The notes: generated by a model from the sequence alone, not told the origin. A DNA stretch of 64,000 bases from Bittarella massiliensis (ex Durand et al. 2017) (GCF_017566145.1 NZ_JABFCL010000004.1:108027-172026); one strand, 5' to 3'. Positions 26,553 through 35,691 are shown, counted from the stretch's first letter. Made by a program: numbers and translations.

Positions 26553-28079
26553 TTGTTCTGCGCACTTTCCAGCTTTGGGGTGTATGGGATGCACGCCTAC
26601 CCGGTGTCGGTGGAGGTGGACGCCGCCCGGGGGCTGCCCACCTTTGACATTGTGGGGCTGCCCGATGTGGCGGTCAAGGAGGCCCGGGACCGGGTGCGCG
26701 CCGCCGTCAAAAACACCGGCTTTTCCTTCCCCGTCAGCCGGCTCACCGTCAACCTGGCCCCGGCGGACGTAAAAAAGGCCGGGTCGGTCTACGACCTGGC
26801 CATCTACCTGGGGGTGCTCTGCGCCTCGCAGCAGCTGAGAGCCGATCTGTCCGGGGCGGCCTTTTTGGGAGAACTCTCCCTCAAGGGCGATCTGCGGCGG
26901 GTGGCCGGGGTGCTGCCCATGGCCATTGAGGCCAAGCGGCAGGGATTTGCCCGCCTCTTTCTGCCCCGGGAGAACGCCTGGGAGGCCGGGGTGGTGGAGG
27001 GGATCGACATCCTGCCGGCGGCCACCGCAGAAGAGGTCGTCGCCCACCTGACGGGGGCGGCCCCCATCCCCCCCTTTGCCGGCGGGCGGGAGGGGGGCCC
27101 GGAAAGGGAGGAGCCGCTCCCCGACCTGGCCGACGTCAAGGGCCAGTACCTGGCCCGCCGGGCGCTGGAAGTGGCGGCCTGCGGCGGCCACAACCTGCTG
27201 ATGGTGGGGCCGCCGGGGGCCGGCAAGTCGATGTTGGCCAAGCGGCTGCCCTCCATCCTCCCGCCCATGACCTTTTCCGAACAGCTGGAGACCACCATGG
27301 TCCACTCCATTGCCGGGCTGCTGCCGCCCGACGCCGCCCTGGTGCGCCGGCGGCCCTTTCGCGCCCCCCACCACACCATTAGCCCGGTGGGGCTCACCGG
27401 GGGCGGCTCCACCCCCCGGCCGGGGGAAATCTCCCTGGCCCACAACGGGGTGCTGTTTTTGGACGAGCTGGCCGAGTTTTCCCGCGCGGCGCTGGACGCC
27501 CTGCGCCAGCCCCTGGAGAACGGGACGGTCACCATCACCCGGGCCCAGCACGCCCTGACCTTCCCCTGTGAGATCATGCTGGCCGCTGCCCTCAACCCCT
27601 GCCCCTGCGGCTACCTGCACCACCCCACCCGGCCCTGCACCTGCACCGCCAGCCAGATCGCCCGCTACCGCGGGCGGGTCAGCGGCCCCATCCTCGACCG
27701 CATCGACCTGCACCTGGCGGTGGAGCCGGTGGAGTACAGCGACCTCTCCTCCCGGGAGCGGGGGGAGTCCTCCGCCGCGGTGCGGGCGCGGGTGGCGGCG
27801 GGCCGGGAGCGGCAGCTGGACCGGGCGGCGCGCACCGGCGCCCTCTGCAACGCCCGGCTCTCCCCGGCGGCGGTGGAGGCAGTTTGCACCCTGACCCCCG
27901 GGGCTGAACGGCTGCTCAAAGGGGCCTTTGACACCCTGGGGCTGTCGGCCCGGGCGCGGGACAAGCTGCTCAAGTTGGCCCGCACCGTGGCCGACTTAGA
28001 CGGCTGCGACCGAATTGCCGAGGCCCATATGGCCGAGGTCATCCAGTACCGGCAGCTGGACCGGCAGGGCGGCTGGTGA
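26553..28079 (+). CDS. YifB/ComM-family AAA+ ATPase (Mg-chelatase-like)
   Basis: The 508-residue protein has an N-terminal ATP-dependent Lon-protease-like domain (to about 190), the AAA+ core with Walker A GPPGAGKSM, Walker B GVLFLDEL, and the family-specific NPCPCGY zinc-like segment, and a C-terminal helical domain. Homologues such as ComM are hexameric helicases that extend branch migration during natural transformation; in Clostridia the role is unproven. The start is a TTG at 26553 after GAGGAGG, which gives the normal length of about 507 residues; the ATG at 26421 lies upstream of the promoter. It is monocistronic. Confidence 0.94.
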   Translation: MFCALSSFGVYGMHAYPVSVEVDAARGLPTFDIVGLPDVAVKEARDRVRAAVKNTGFSFPVSRLTVNLAPADVKKAGSVYDLAIYLGVLCASQQLRADLSGAAFLGELSLKGDLRRVAGVLPMAIEAKRQGFARLFLPRENAWEAGVVEGIDILPAATAEEVVAHLTGAAPIPPFAGGREGGPEREEPLPDLADVKGQYLARRALEVAACGGHNLLMVGPPGAGKSMLAKRLPSILPPMTFSEQLETTMVHSIAGLLPPDAALVRRRPFRAPHHTISPVGLTGGGSTPRPGEISLAHNGVLFLDELAEFSRAALDALRQPLENGTVTITRAQHALTFPCEIMLAAALNPCPCGYLHHPTRPCTCTASQIARYRGRVSGPILDRIDLHLAVEPVEYSDLSSRERGESSAAVRARVAAGRERQLDRAARTGALCNARLSPAAVEAVCTLTPGAERLLKGAFDTLGLSARARDKLLKLARTVADLDGCDRIAEAHMAEVIQYRQLDRQGGW

Positions 28080-28083
28080 GCAC

Positions 28084-28135
28084 AAAAAAAGAGGGCCCGG
28101 AGGGAGGAAAACCGCCTCTCTCCGGGCCCTTTTTT
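28084..28135. terminator. Terminator after yifB
   Basis: A 10-bp GGGCCCGGAG/CTCCGGGCCC stem flanked by A7 and T6, able to work from both sides. Confidence 0.85.
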
Positions 28136-28150
28136 GCCGCAAAACCGGGC

Positions 28151-28414
28151 TCAGCGGCCCCGCTGTTCCCGCCGCACCTGGGCGACGATCTGCTCTGCCG
28201 CCCCCTTGTCCCGCTTTTTGACGCAGATGTAGTAGGGCTTTTCAAAGTGGGAGGCGCAGCCGTCGCCGCCCCAGTCCCAGCGGCCCATCCGGTCGCTGCC
28301 CGGGGTGCGCCAGCAGTAGGGGATGCCGGCTTTGGTCAGAGCCCGGGTGATGGCCGTGCTCTCCGCCAGGGAAAAGCCCATGTAGATTTCTGGCCGGCCG
28401 ATCCAAAAGAGCAT
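28151..28414 (-). CDS. Small conserved protein, DUF2007-like
   Basis: An 87-residue protein without signal peptide. The pattern of a short strand (EIYMGFS), a helix (AESTAITRALTKAGI), a strand (YCWRTPG) and a closing YYICVKKRDKGAAEQIV helix is the ferredoxin-like layout of small DUF2007-type proteins found widely in Clostridia; I assign this by pattern only. It follows the GNAT gene by 35 bases and shares its terminator region with yifB. Function unknown. Confidence 0.7.
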   Translation of the reverse strand: MLFWIGRPEIYMGFSLAESTAITRALTKAGIPYCWRTPGSDRMGRWDWGGDGCASHFEKPYYICVKKRDKGAAEQIVAQVRREQRGR

Positions 28415-28449
28415 TGCAAACGCCTCCTTTTGGCGCAGTGCGCCTGCGG

Positions 28450-29304
28450 CTAGGTGTGGCTTAACAGGGGGATGCGCCCCCCGGGCAGCCAGTCAAAATT
28501 CCCCTGCACGAAGAGAACGTCCTCCCCCTGGCAGGGGGCGGGGGCAAAGCCGGGGGCCCGGTCCTGCCAGAAGCCCAGCTCCACCCGCCGGGTCGCCGGC
28601 CCCGCCAGGGCGGCCACCGCCTCGTCCAGGCTGTCGGGGCCCCAGTGCTGCCAGAGGGTGAGGGTCTCCCCCTCTGTTGTGGCGGCGGCCACCCCGCCCC
28701 GGGGCAGGCGGTAAAAGCCGCTTTTCAGGGGGCCCAGGGCGTAGAAGAGGCAGAGCGGGCCCCCGCCTGTCTGCCAGATGTCGGCCCCCGCCGGGGCGCC
28801 CTCGGCCAGGGAGAAGAGCTCCCGCCGCACCGCCGGGTCGCCGGTGTCCAGGGGGCGGGCCGTCCCCTCCCCCGCCCCGGGCAGGGGGCGAAAGAGAAGC
28901 CTCTCCCCGGCCCGGACAAAGCCGAATTTGGGGTAGAACTCCAACACACTGGGGTTTGCAAAGAGGAAGAGGCCGTCGCACCGCCCCTCCCAGTCGGCGA
29001 GCACCCGCCGGATCAGCCGGGCTGAAAGGCCCTGCCCCCGGCGGGCGGGGCAGGTCTCCACCGTGCCCAGCTGCAGGTAGCGCCGCCGCTGCCCCCGCAC
29101 CCGGAACTCCATGGGGCTGACCGAGACGTTGGCCACCACCCGCTCCCCCTCCACGAAGGAGTAGGGGATATAGCCGTCCCCCCAGTAGCCGGCCCGATAC
29201 CACCCCTCAAAGGAGAGGCCAAAGACCGCCTCGGTGAGGGTGTTCAGGCTCTGGCGCAGGGCGTCGTCCTGTCGGTAGCCCACCGCTATTTTCATCTCCG
29301 GCAT
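28450..29304 (-). CDS. GNAT-family N-acetyltransferase
   Basis: The 284-residue protein has an N-terminal GNAT domain with the acetyl-CoA pyrophosphate loop RRGQGLSARL (about 88-97) and the NPSVLEFYPKFGF motif, and a second half that resembles the C-terminal GNAT-like and SCP-like parts of Eis-type enzymes in a shortened form. Such proteins acetylate small amines or protein N-termini; the substrate here is unknown. The ATG at 29304 follows GAGGGGGAGAG. It has a near-perfect promoter and is followed by the small DUF2007-like gene in the same unit. Confidence 0.88.
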   Translation of the reverse strand: MPEMKIAVGYRQDDALRQSLNTLTEAVFGLSFEGWYRAGYWGDGYIPYSFVEGERVVANVSVSPMEFRVRGQRRRYLQLGTVETCPARRGQGLSARLIRRVLADWEGRCDGLFLFANPSVLEFYPKFGFVRAGERLLFRPLPGAGEGTARPLDTGDPAVRRELFSLAEGAPAGADIWQTGGGPLCLFYALGPLKSGFYRLPRGGVAAATTEGETLTLWQHWGPDSLDEAVAALAGPATRRVELGFWQDRAPGFAPAPCQGEDVLFVQGNFDWLPGGRIPLLSHT

Positions 29305-29327
29305 GGTCTCTCCCCCTCTCTGCCCCC

Positions 29328-29356
29328 ATCATACCCGGCGGCGGCCACCCTGTCAA
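29328..29356 (-). promoter_or_regulatory. Promoter of the GNAT gene
   Basis: TTGACA (29356-29351), 17 bases, TATGAT (29333-29328). The rest of the gap (29357-29520) shows no gene. Confidence 0.8.
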
Positions 29357-29521
29357 ACGGGGCGGGAGGGGCGGCTTGGCGAGGGCCGCCCCCGGTCCTG
29401 GGACGGAAGGCTGCGCGCGGCGACGGCTGGCTTTTCACTCCAGCGCTGAGGGGAAAAATGGGGGGCGTTTTCCGCCGCCGGGAGAGGTCTCCGCTCCCAT
29501 TTGCCGGGCGCTTTTCGCGCC

Positions 29522-29558
29522 AAAAAGCGCCCGCCCGGCTCCCTCGCCGGACGGGCGC
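29522..29558 (-). terminator. Terminator of the murA-walJ-rlmH unit
   Basis: A GCGCCCG/CGGGCGC stem extended by CCGGC/GCCGG, followed by TTTTT on the minus strand, just after rlmH. Confidence 0.85.
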
Positions 29559-29563
29559 TCCCT

Positions 29564-30028
29564 TCACTTGTGGTATTTGATGTTGCCGCCGATGCAGAAG
29601 GCCCGGTAGAGCTGTTCCAGCAGCATCACCCGAAACAGCTGGTGGGGAAAGGTCATCTCCGAGACCGAGAGCCGCAGCTGACAGGCGGCCTTGACCCGCT
29701 CGTCCAGGCCGTAGCTGCCGCCGATGATCAGGTCCAGAGAACTGTGCCCCGAGAGGGGCAGGCCGGACAGCAGCTCGGCAAAGGCGGGGGAGGACATCTG
29801 CCGCCCCTCCACGCAGAGGGCGATGGCGTAGCTGCCGCTCATCTTGGCCAGCAGCCGCTCCCCCTCCCCGCGGATCACCCCGTCCACGCTGTCGCGCAGC
29901 CGCTCCTCCGGCAGCTCGATCACGTTCAGCTTGCAGAAGGCCTGCAGCCGCTTGGCGTACTCCTCGCAACCCTGCTGCAGGTAGCGCTCCTTGCACCGGC
30001 CCACGCAGAGCAGATTGACCCGCATCAT
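29564..30028 (-). CDS. rlmH: 23S rRNA (pseudouridine-1915 N3)-methyltransferase
   Basis: RlmH is the SPOUT-class enzyme that methylates pseudouridine 1915 in helix 69 of 23S rRNA on the assembled 70S ribosome. The 154-residue protein has the trefoil-knot motifs IIGGSYGLDE and MTFPHQLFRVMLLEQLYRA and the conserved C-terminal KYHK. The ATG at 30028 (or 30025) starts one base after the stop of the WalJ-like gene, so the two are translationally coupled. The walJ-rlmH pairing is part of the conserved Firmicutes wal-locus layout, here joined to murA instead of walRK. Confidence 0.97.
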   Translation of the reverse strand: MMRVNLLCVGRCKERYLQQGCEEYAKRLQAFCKLNVIELPEERLRDSVDGVIRGEGERLLAKMSGSYAIALCVEGRQMSSPAFAELLSGLPLSGHSSLDLIIGGSYGLDERVKAACQLRLSVSEMTFPHQLFRVMLLEQLYRAFCIGGNIKYHK

Positions 30029-30029
30029 C

Positions 30030-30830
30030 TCAAAACGCCCAGAGGAGGGAGGCCTCGTCCCGGGGCATGACCTCCAGCATCACGTCCTGCCCGGCGCCGA
30101 CTGCCGCCCCCATCTGCCGCAGTTTGGCGGCGCTGGTCTCGAAGGCCAGCCCAGGGAAGTTGGAGTTGATGCTCAGGTGGGCCAACAAAAACCGGCTGAC
30201 CCCCCGGCGGGTCAACTCCTCCACCGCGTCGGCACAGCAGTCGTTGGAGAGGTGCCCGCTCTCGGAGATGATCCGCCGCTTCAGGTAGTAGGGGTAGCCG
30301 CAGGCGCGCAACATGTCCTCGTCGTAGTTGGACTCGATGAGCACCGCGTCGCTGCCCTCCACCCGCTCGTAAAACCGGTCGGGCAGCACCCCCATGTCGG
30401 TGGCCACGGTGATCTTGCGCCCCTCGTCGGTGGTGACGATGTAGCCCTGGCTGCCCTCGCAGTCGTGGCTGGTGGCCATGGCCTCCACCGAGAAGCCGGG
30501 CAGCCGGGCCGGGCAGCTCTCGTCTATGTAGCGGACCTCCACCCCGGGGGGGAGGGCGTCCTTCTGGCGCAGGGCGGCGGCGGTGGCGGGCGAGGCGTAG
30601 AGGGGGACCGGCCGGTTTTTCAAAAACACCTTGAGCCCCCGCACGTGGTCGATGTGCTCATGGGTGACAAATACCCCCAGCAACCCGGCGGGGTCGATCT
30701 CCCGCCGGGCCATCTGCTGCAGGGTTTGGCGGCAGCTCTTGCCCATGTCCACCAGGATGCCGCCGCCCTCGCCGCCGATGTAGGTGCTGTTGCCGCTGCT
30801 GCCGCTGTAAAGGGAACAAATGGAAGTCAT
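30030..30830 (-). CDS. WalJ/YycJ-like MBL-fold hydrolase
   Basis: A 266-residue metallo-beta-lactamase-fold protein with the metal-binding THEHIDHVRG motif (about residues 55-64), the SHDCEGSQGY segment, the ATDMG motif and the ESNYDEDML and SGHLSN elements of the YycJ/WalJ group. WalJ lies in the wal operon of many Firmicutes and is linked to wall metabolism and DNA mismatch processing. Here it sits between murA (31 bases) and rlmH (1 base). The protein is probably cytosolic, since no signal peptide is present. Confidence 0.92.
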   Translation of the reverse strand: MTSICSLYSGSSGNSTYIGGEGGGILVDMGKSCRQTLQQMARREIDPAGLLGVFVTHEHIDHVRGLKVFLKNRPVPLYASPATAAALRQKDALPPGVEVRYIDESCPARLPGFSVEAMATSHDCEGSQGYIVTTDEGRKITVATDMGVLPDRFYERVEGSDAVLIESNYDEDMLRACGYPYYLKRRIISESGHLSNDCCADAVEELTRRGVSRFLLAHLSINSNFPGLAFETSAAKLRQMGAAVGAGQDVMLEVMPRDEASLLWAF

Positions 30831-30861
30831 AAAATCTCCTTTTGGGAAGGGGGCGGAGGGG

Positions 30862-32118
30862 TTACTCCTCCACCTTTTTGATGTCCGCCCCCAGGTCGCG
30901 GAGTTTGGAGATGATCTCCTCGTAGCCGCGCTCGATGTGGCGGATGTCGCTGATCTCGCTGGTGCCCTCGGTCATGAGGGCGGCGATGACCACCGCCGCG
31001 CCGGCCCGCAGGTCCACCGCCTTGATGTCGGCGGCGTGCAGGGCGGGCACCCCGCTGACCACCGCCACCCGGCCGTCCACCTGGATGTCGGCCCCCATCT
31101 TCCGCAGCTGCTCGGTGTAGGCAAAGCGGTTGTCCCACACCCCCTCGGTGATGATGCTGGTGCCGTCGGCCACCGAGAGCAGGGCGGTGATCTGGGGCTG
31201 CATGTCGGTGGGGAAGCCCGGGTGGGGCAGGGTCTTGACGTTGCACTTGCAGACGGGGCCCTCCCGCTTGACCCGCACCGCCTCGTCGTACTCGGTCACC
31301 TGCACCCCGGCTTTTTGCAGGGTGGCGGTGATGGATTCCAGGTGCTTGGGGATCACCCCGCTCACCAGCACGTCGCCGCCGGTGGCGGCGGCGGCCACCA
31401 TGTAGGTGCCCGCCTCGATCTGGTCGGGGATGATGCCGTACTCGGTCTGGCCCAGGTGCTCCACCCCGTGGATCTTGATGACGTCGGTGCCGGCGCCGCG
31501 GATGTCGGCCCCCATGGAGTTGAGGAAGTTGGCCAGGTCCACGATGTGGGGCTCCTTGGCCACGTTCTCCAGGATGGTGACCCCTTGGGCCTTGACGGCG
31601 GCCAGCATCACGTTGATGGTGGCCCCCACCGAGACGATGTCGAAGTAGACGTGGGCGCCGGTGAGCCGGTCGGCCTTGACGTGGATCACGTCGTCGTTGA
31701 TGGTGGCCTGGGCGCCCAGCGCCTCCAGCCCCTTGAGGTGCTGGTCGATGGGGCGCACCCCGAAGTTGCAGCCCCCTGGCAGGGCGACCCGCGCCTCGCC
31801 GTACCGGCCCAGAATCGAGCCGATGAAGTAGTAAGAGCCCCGCATGTACTTGGTCAGCTCGTGGGGCACGTCGGTGCAGTTGATGGTGGTGGGGTCGATT
31901 TGCAGGGTGTTTTTGGTGATGGGGGTGACGGTGGCCCCCATGGACTGCAAGATGGCCACAGTGGTGGCGATGTCGCTGATGGCGGGCACGTTTTCGATGA
32001 TGCAGGGCCCCTCGGCCAGCACCACCCCGGGCAGGATGGCCACCGCCGCGTTCTTGGCGCCACTGATGTTCACATCGCCCATGAGGGGCTTTCCGCCCCG
32101 AATAACGATCTTTTCCAA
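30862..32118 (-). CDS. murA: UDP-N-acetylglucosamine 1-carboxyvinyltransferase
   Basis: MurA transfers enolpyruvate to UDP-GlcNAc, the first committed step of peptidoglycan synthesis. The 418-residue product has the two EPSP-synthase-like domains, K22-N23 in ISGAKNA, and the catalytic cysteine C117 in LPGGCNFGVRPID, so the fosfomycin target is of the sensitive cysteine type. Start is a TTG at 32118, giving the canonical (M)EKIVIRGGKP; a second TTG two codons upstream is also spaced for the GGGAGAGAG site. The 484-residue reading frame to 32316 runs through a structured leader and is rejected. It heads the murA-walJ-rlmH unit. Confidence 0.97.
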   Translation of the reverse strand: MEKIVIRGGKPLMGDVNISGAKNAAVAILPGVVLAEGPCIIENVPAISDIATTVAILQSMGATVTPITKNTLQIDPTTINCTDVPHELTKYMRGSYYFIGSILGRYGEARVALPGGCNFGVRPIDQHLKGLEALGAQATINDDVIHVKADRLTGAHVYFDIVSVGATINVMLAAVKAQGVTILENVAKEPHIVDLANFLNSMGADIRGAGTDVIKIHGVEHLGQTEYGIIPDQIEAGTYMVAAAATGGDVLVSGVIPKHLESITATLQKAGVQVTEYDEAVRVKREGPVCKCNVKTLPHPGFPTDMQPQITALLSVADGTSIITEGVWDNRFAYTEQLRKMGADIQVDGRVAVVSGVPALHAADIKAVDLRAGAAVVIAALMTEGTSEISDIRHIERGYEEIISKLRDLGADIKKVEE

Positions 32119-32366
32119 ATCCAAACTCTCTCCCTTTATTGGCGGGCAAAGGCCCGCTCCCCAAACCCGCGCCAATACACCCACAGGGGTTGGCGCGGTG
32201 GCCGAAAAGAGGCGGCTGCCCTTTGCCCGCCCGGGCGGGACAGCCCCTCTGATACTCTTCTGCAGTTGTTTCTGCTCTGGCCGACGAACGGCCTGCTGCG
32301 TCTGTTGGGCCGGCAAAAGCCGGTGCGTCCCGAAAAAGGGCGGAAAAGCCCTTCTCGGTAAATCAA
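32119..32366 (-). promoter_or_regulatory. Structured 5' leader of murA
   Basis: About 245 non-coding bases separate the predicted promoter from murA. On the minus strand they hold in order: AAGGGC/GCCCTT with a T-tail (32353-32336), CCGGC/GCCGG, a nested GGCTG...CAGCC hairpin with an inner CCGCCCGGGCGG palindrome, GCGCCAA/TTGGCGC, and GCGGGC/GCCCGC next to the start site. Upstream of the promoter (32380-32520) I see only a TCCCGGC/GCCGGGA hairpin. Confidence 0.45.
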
Positions 32367-32377
32367 ATTATAGTATA
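32367..32377 (-). promoter_or_regulatory. Putative murA -10 region
   Basis: Two overlapping -10 boxes, TATACT and TATAAT (32377-32367), with only weak -35 candidates upstream. Confidence 0.5.
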
Positions 32378-32520
32378 TCATCTTTGCCGTTTGTTGAAAA
32401 GAGAGTGCGGCGCATTTTTCGGCGGCTCCTTCCCGGCAGAGCCGGGAGGGGCTCTCTACTAGAATGCCCCAAAAAATTTTCCAGATTCCGGTGGGCGGGC
32501 GATGGGAGAGAAGAAATGAT

Positions 32521-33726
32521 TCAGCCGGGCAGGCGGTTTTTGCGCAGCCACTCCAGGGCGCAGTTGGCGTAGAGCGCCGCCCCGGTGGGCAGGGCCCGGT
32601 CGCGCAGGTAGAGGGCGGATCTCTCGGCCCCGTCCGACCCGCCGTCCCCCGGCTCGCCAAAGCCCAGGTAGAGGTGGGCGGTGGGCACCCGGTTGGAGAG
32701 GAAGGAGAAGTCCTCCGACGGCATCACCGGGCCGGCGGAGAGGTCCACCCGTTCGGGGCGGACGATCTCCCGCACAGAGGGGGCCAGTTCGCTCAAGAGG
32801 GCGCTGTCGGTGTGGATGGAGCCCAGTTTCAGCTGCTGGTCGATGGAGGCGGTGGCCCGGTAGAGGGGCGGCAGCTTCCAGCAGAGCTCCTCCATCCGCC
32901 GCAGCAGGTGGATGCGCAGGTCCGGGTCGTAGGCCCGCAGGGCGCCCCACATCTCACAGCTGGAGGGGATGATCCCCCCCGGGCCCCCGGCCCGGATGCC
33001 GCCGATGGTGAGCACCGCCGTGGCGGAGGGAGGTGTTTCCCGCGCCACCAGCTCCTCCAGGGCCTGGTAGAGGCGGACGGCCACGGCGATGGGATCGGCG
33101 CAGTTGTGGGGCATGGCCCCGTGACCCCCCAGGCCGTTGACGGTGATGTGAAAGCTGTCGGTGGAGGTGAGCACCCGCCCCGGGTGGGCGCAGACCGCCC
33201 CCAGGGGATAGGGGGCCAAGGCGTGCAGGGCCAGGACCGCGTCCACCGGGGGGTCCTCCAGCACCCCGGCCTCCACAATGGCCTTGGCGCCGGGGCAACG
33301 CCTGTCCACCCCCTCCTCGTTGGGCTGAAAGACCAGCTTCACCGTTCCCTCGATCTGGTCCTCCACCCGCTTGAGGAGGCGGGCGGCCCCCAGCAGCATG
33401 GCGGCGTGGGCGTCGTGCCCGCAGAGGTGGGCCGCCCCCGGGTTTTGGGAGCGGGCGGGGTGCCCGGCGGGCTCGTCCACCGGCAGGGCGTCGTAGTCCG
33501 CCCGCAGGAGGATGGTCTTTCCCCGGCCGCTGCCCACGGTGGCCACCAGGGCGCAGGGGCAGATCTCCTGCGGGTCGTACCCCTCCTGCTCCAGCTGGCG
33601 GCGGATGTGGGAACACCCCACTTTTAGGTCAAAGCCCAACTCCGGGTGGGCGTGAAAAAAGTCGCGGTCGGCGACCATGGCATCCATCATATCGCTGCAA
33701 AAAGCCCGCGCGGACAGCTCGTACAT
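32521..33726 (-). CDS. M20-family amidohydrolase
   Basis: A 401-residue M20D metallopeptidase/amidohydrolase of the type that cleaves N-acyl amino acids or amidated peptides. Metal-binding motifs are HPELGF near the N-terminus, LCGHDAHAAMLLGAA, the catalytic PNEEG, and the C-terminal MPSEDFSFL; the lid dimerisation domain begins near HITVNGLGGHG. The ATG at 33726 follows GGGGAGAG; 40 residues of longer frame upstream overlap the promoter. No signal peptide, so it acts inside the cell. It is a single-gene unit; exact substrate unknown. Confidence 0.93.
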   Translation of the reverse strand: MYELSARAFCSDMMDAMVADRDFFHAHPELGFDLKVGCSHIRRQLEQEGYDPQEICPCALVATVGSGRGKTILLRADYDALPVDEPAGHPARSQNPGAAHLCGHDAHAAMLLGAARLLKRVEDQIEGTVKLVFQPNEEGVDRRCPGAKAIVEAGVLEDPPVDAVLALHALAPYPLGAVCAHPGRVLTSTDSFHITVNGLGGHGAMPHNCADPIAVAVRLYQALEELVARETPPSATAVLTIGGIRAGGPGGIIPSSCEMWGALRAYDPDLRIHLLRRMEELCWKLPPLYRATASIDQQLKLGSIHTDSALLSELAPSVREIVRPERVDLSAGPVMPSEDFSFLSNRVPTAHLYLGFGEPGDGGSDGAERSALYLRDRALPTGAALYANCALEWLRKNRLPG

Positions 33727-33780
33727 CGGACATCTCTCCCCTCTTCCCGCCGGTCCAGCCGGCGGCCGTTTCTGCCCTTC

Positions 33781-33809
33781 ACTATACCATCCCCCCTGCC
33801 CCCTTACAA
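33781..33809 (-). promoter_or_regulatory. Promoter of the M20 amidohydrolase
   Basis: TTGTAA (33809-33804), 17 bases, TATAGT (33786-33781). Confidence 0.65.
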
Positions 33810-33825
33810 GGACAAGCGCCCCTGC

Positions 33826-33861
33826 AAAAAAAGCGGGGCGGCTCAAAAGAGCCGCCCCGCT
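33826..33861 (-). terminator. Terminator of the M23 hydrolase gene
   Basis: A 13-bp perfect stem with an AAAA/TTTT loop followed by seven T on the minus strand. Confidence 0.92.
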
Positions 33862-33881
33862 GGGGAAAAGGCATTTGCCGT

Positions 33882-35657
33882 TTAGACGTAGCTGGCCGGG
33901 TTTCTGGCCGAGCCGCCGACGCGCACCTCAAAGTGGCAGTGGTTGCCGGTGGCGTTGCCGGTGCGGCCCACGGCGGCAATCTTCTGCCCGCGGGAGACCG
34001 ACTGGCCGGCCGACACGTAGAGGGCGCTGCAGTGGGCGTAGAGGGTCTGCATCCCGTTGCCGTGGTTGATGATGACGTGGTAGCCGTAGGGCCCGCTGGT
34101 GCTGACCTTGGAGACCACCCCGTCGTCCGCGGCGTAGATGGCGGTGCCGCTGGGGGCGGCAATGTCCATGCCGGTGTGGCCGTAGTAACCCCAGTAGCCG
34201 CAGCTGACATAGCCGCCGGCCACCGGCCACCGCAGGGACCCGCTGCCGGTGGGGCCGCTGCCGTTATAGGTCTGGGTGCTGCCCGAGTAGGAGGGGGCGG
34301 GGACGTTGGTGCCCACCACCTTTTTCTCGGTCACCGGCTCGGAGATGACCTTGGCCGCGAGGATCTCCTTGTCGGTCTCCTCGCCGCCGATCAGGGTCTG
34401 TTTGGCGGTGATCTCCTTGACCCCTTCCCGGCCCTGGACCACGACCTTCTCGTAGCCCTTGTTGTAGCTGTTGGTCTCGCTGGTCTCGGTCTCGTAGGGG
34501 ATCGACTCCTCATAGGTGATCTCCCGCACCACCTTCACCTGCAGGTAGGGGACCGACTTCTGCACCCGCACCGGGGTGCCGGCGTAGAGGCTCTCTTCGA
34601 TGGTGGGGTTGAGGGCCACCAACTCCGAGAGGGTGACGTTGTTCTTGGCGGCGATGCCGATGGGGGTGTCTCCCGACTCGGCGGTGTAGGTCTTTTCCGC
34701 CTGCTCCTCCGAGTGGAGCAGGGCGATGATCTCCTCATCGCTCATCACCGTCTCGTTGGGGTAGAGGCCGGGTTTGATCTCCACCGATTTGGAGAAGTCG
34801 ACGGTGCCTTCGGGGTACTCCTCCACATAGGGGGCCTTGATGGCCGCCAGTTCCGACTGCAGGGCGGTGTCGTCCACCACGGCCCCCTGCAGCACCCCGT
34901 CCACATAGAGGCCGGCGGCCTCGGTGATCTCCTCGCCGGAGGAGGCGATCAGGGTGTCGGCCAGGGCCTCGGTGGTGACCACCTCGGCCTTGGGGACCAC
35001 GGCGATGGAATAGGTGGGGCTCTTGATGAACTCGCTCCCCTCCTCGTCCTTGATGGCGATGCGGTCGTTGACCACCTTTTTGGCCTCGTTGAAGGTGGTC
35101 TCGCTGTCCACATAGCCCACCACCTGGTCGTTGTACTCGACCTTGAGGACAAAGTTGAAGTTGAGGATGAGGGCGATGACCGCGGCGCTGGCCCCCAGGG
35201 CCGCCACCGGCATCAGGTAGTTGAGCACCTTAAAGAGGGTGGGTTTGGTGCGCCCATACCAGTGGCCCAGCTGTTCACGGCCCGAGCGGTTGGGGTCCTT
35301 GTGGGCCCGGTGCACCTCTTTGGCGCCCTGCACCACGTGGTGAAAGGCCCGCTCCAGGGGGTAGGCGATGTGTTTTTTCGCCCAGACCAAAAAGAGGGCG
35401 AAACTCTTGCGGATGTTGTGGGGGAGACGGCGGAGGGCGATCCCCAGGGAGGTGAAGAACTTCTTCATCACCTTTGAAAACCGAACCCACCGGTGTATGG
35501 CCACAGTGCCGACATAGCAGCCGTAGCGATCAACTCTTTGGAGGATGTATCGACAGGTGCGCTTCCAATCTCTCTTCTCTTTTCCGGTGCCCCCGCTGTG
35601 GCCCTGCTCGTCAAGAGATCTCTTCTTGCCAAACAGGCCGCCAGACAGATGCGACAT
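33882..35657 (-). CDS. Membrane-anchored M23 peptidoglycan endopeptidase with LysM and G5 domains
   Basis: A 591-residue wall hydrolase. A long basic cytosolic N-terminus (1-145) leads to one membrane helix (about 146-170); outside follow a linker with a helical region, a LysM domain (about 322-367) that binds glycan, a G5 domain (about 373-449), a Ser/Thr/Gly linker and the M23 domain (about 485-585). Zinc ligands H494, D498 and H575 and catalytic H542 and H573 are all present, so it should cleave peptide cross-links. The ATG follows AAGGAG. Its promoter region holds a WalR-like box, which fits regulation by cell-wall stress. The large cytosolic extension is unusual for the family. Confidence 0.93.
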   Translation of the reverse strand: MSHLSGGLFGKKRSLDEQGHSGGTGKEKRDWKRTCRYILQRVDRYGCYVGTVAIHRWVRFSKVMKKFFTSLGIALRRLPHNIRKSFALFLVWAKKHIAYPLERAFHHVVQGAKEVHRAHKDPNRSGREQLGHWYGRTKPTLFKVLNYLMPVAALGASAAVIALILNFNFVLKVEYNDQVVGYVDSETTFNEAKKVVNDRIAIKDEEGSEFIKSPTYSIAVVPKAEVVTTEALADTLIASSGEEITEAAGLYVDGVLQGAVVDDTALQSELAAIKAPYVEEYPEGTVDFSKSVEIKPGLYPNETVMSDEEIIALLHSEEQAEKTYTAESGDTPIGIAAKNNVTLSELVALNPTIEESLYAGTPVRVQKSVPYLQVKVVREITYEESIPYETETSETNSYNKGYEKVVVQGREGVKEITAKQTLIGGEETDKEILAAKVISEPVTEKKVVGTNVPAPSYSGSTQTYNGSGPTGSGSLRWPVAGGYVSCGYWGYYGHTGMDIAAPSGTAIYAADDGVVSKVSTSGPYGYHVIINHGNGMQTLYAHCSALYVSAGQSVSRGQKIAAVGRTGNATGNHCHFEVRVGGSARNPASYV

Positions 35658-35691
35658 CCAATCACTCCTTACTCACTTACTGGTTGCAAAT

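Noticed and set aside
32119..32366. A T-box leader before murA
   Set aside because: No T-box consensus sequence and no specifier stem; murA is not an aminoacylation or amino acid gene.
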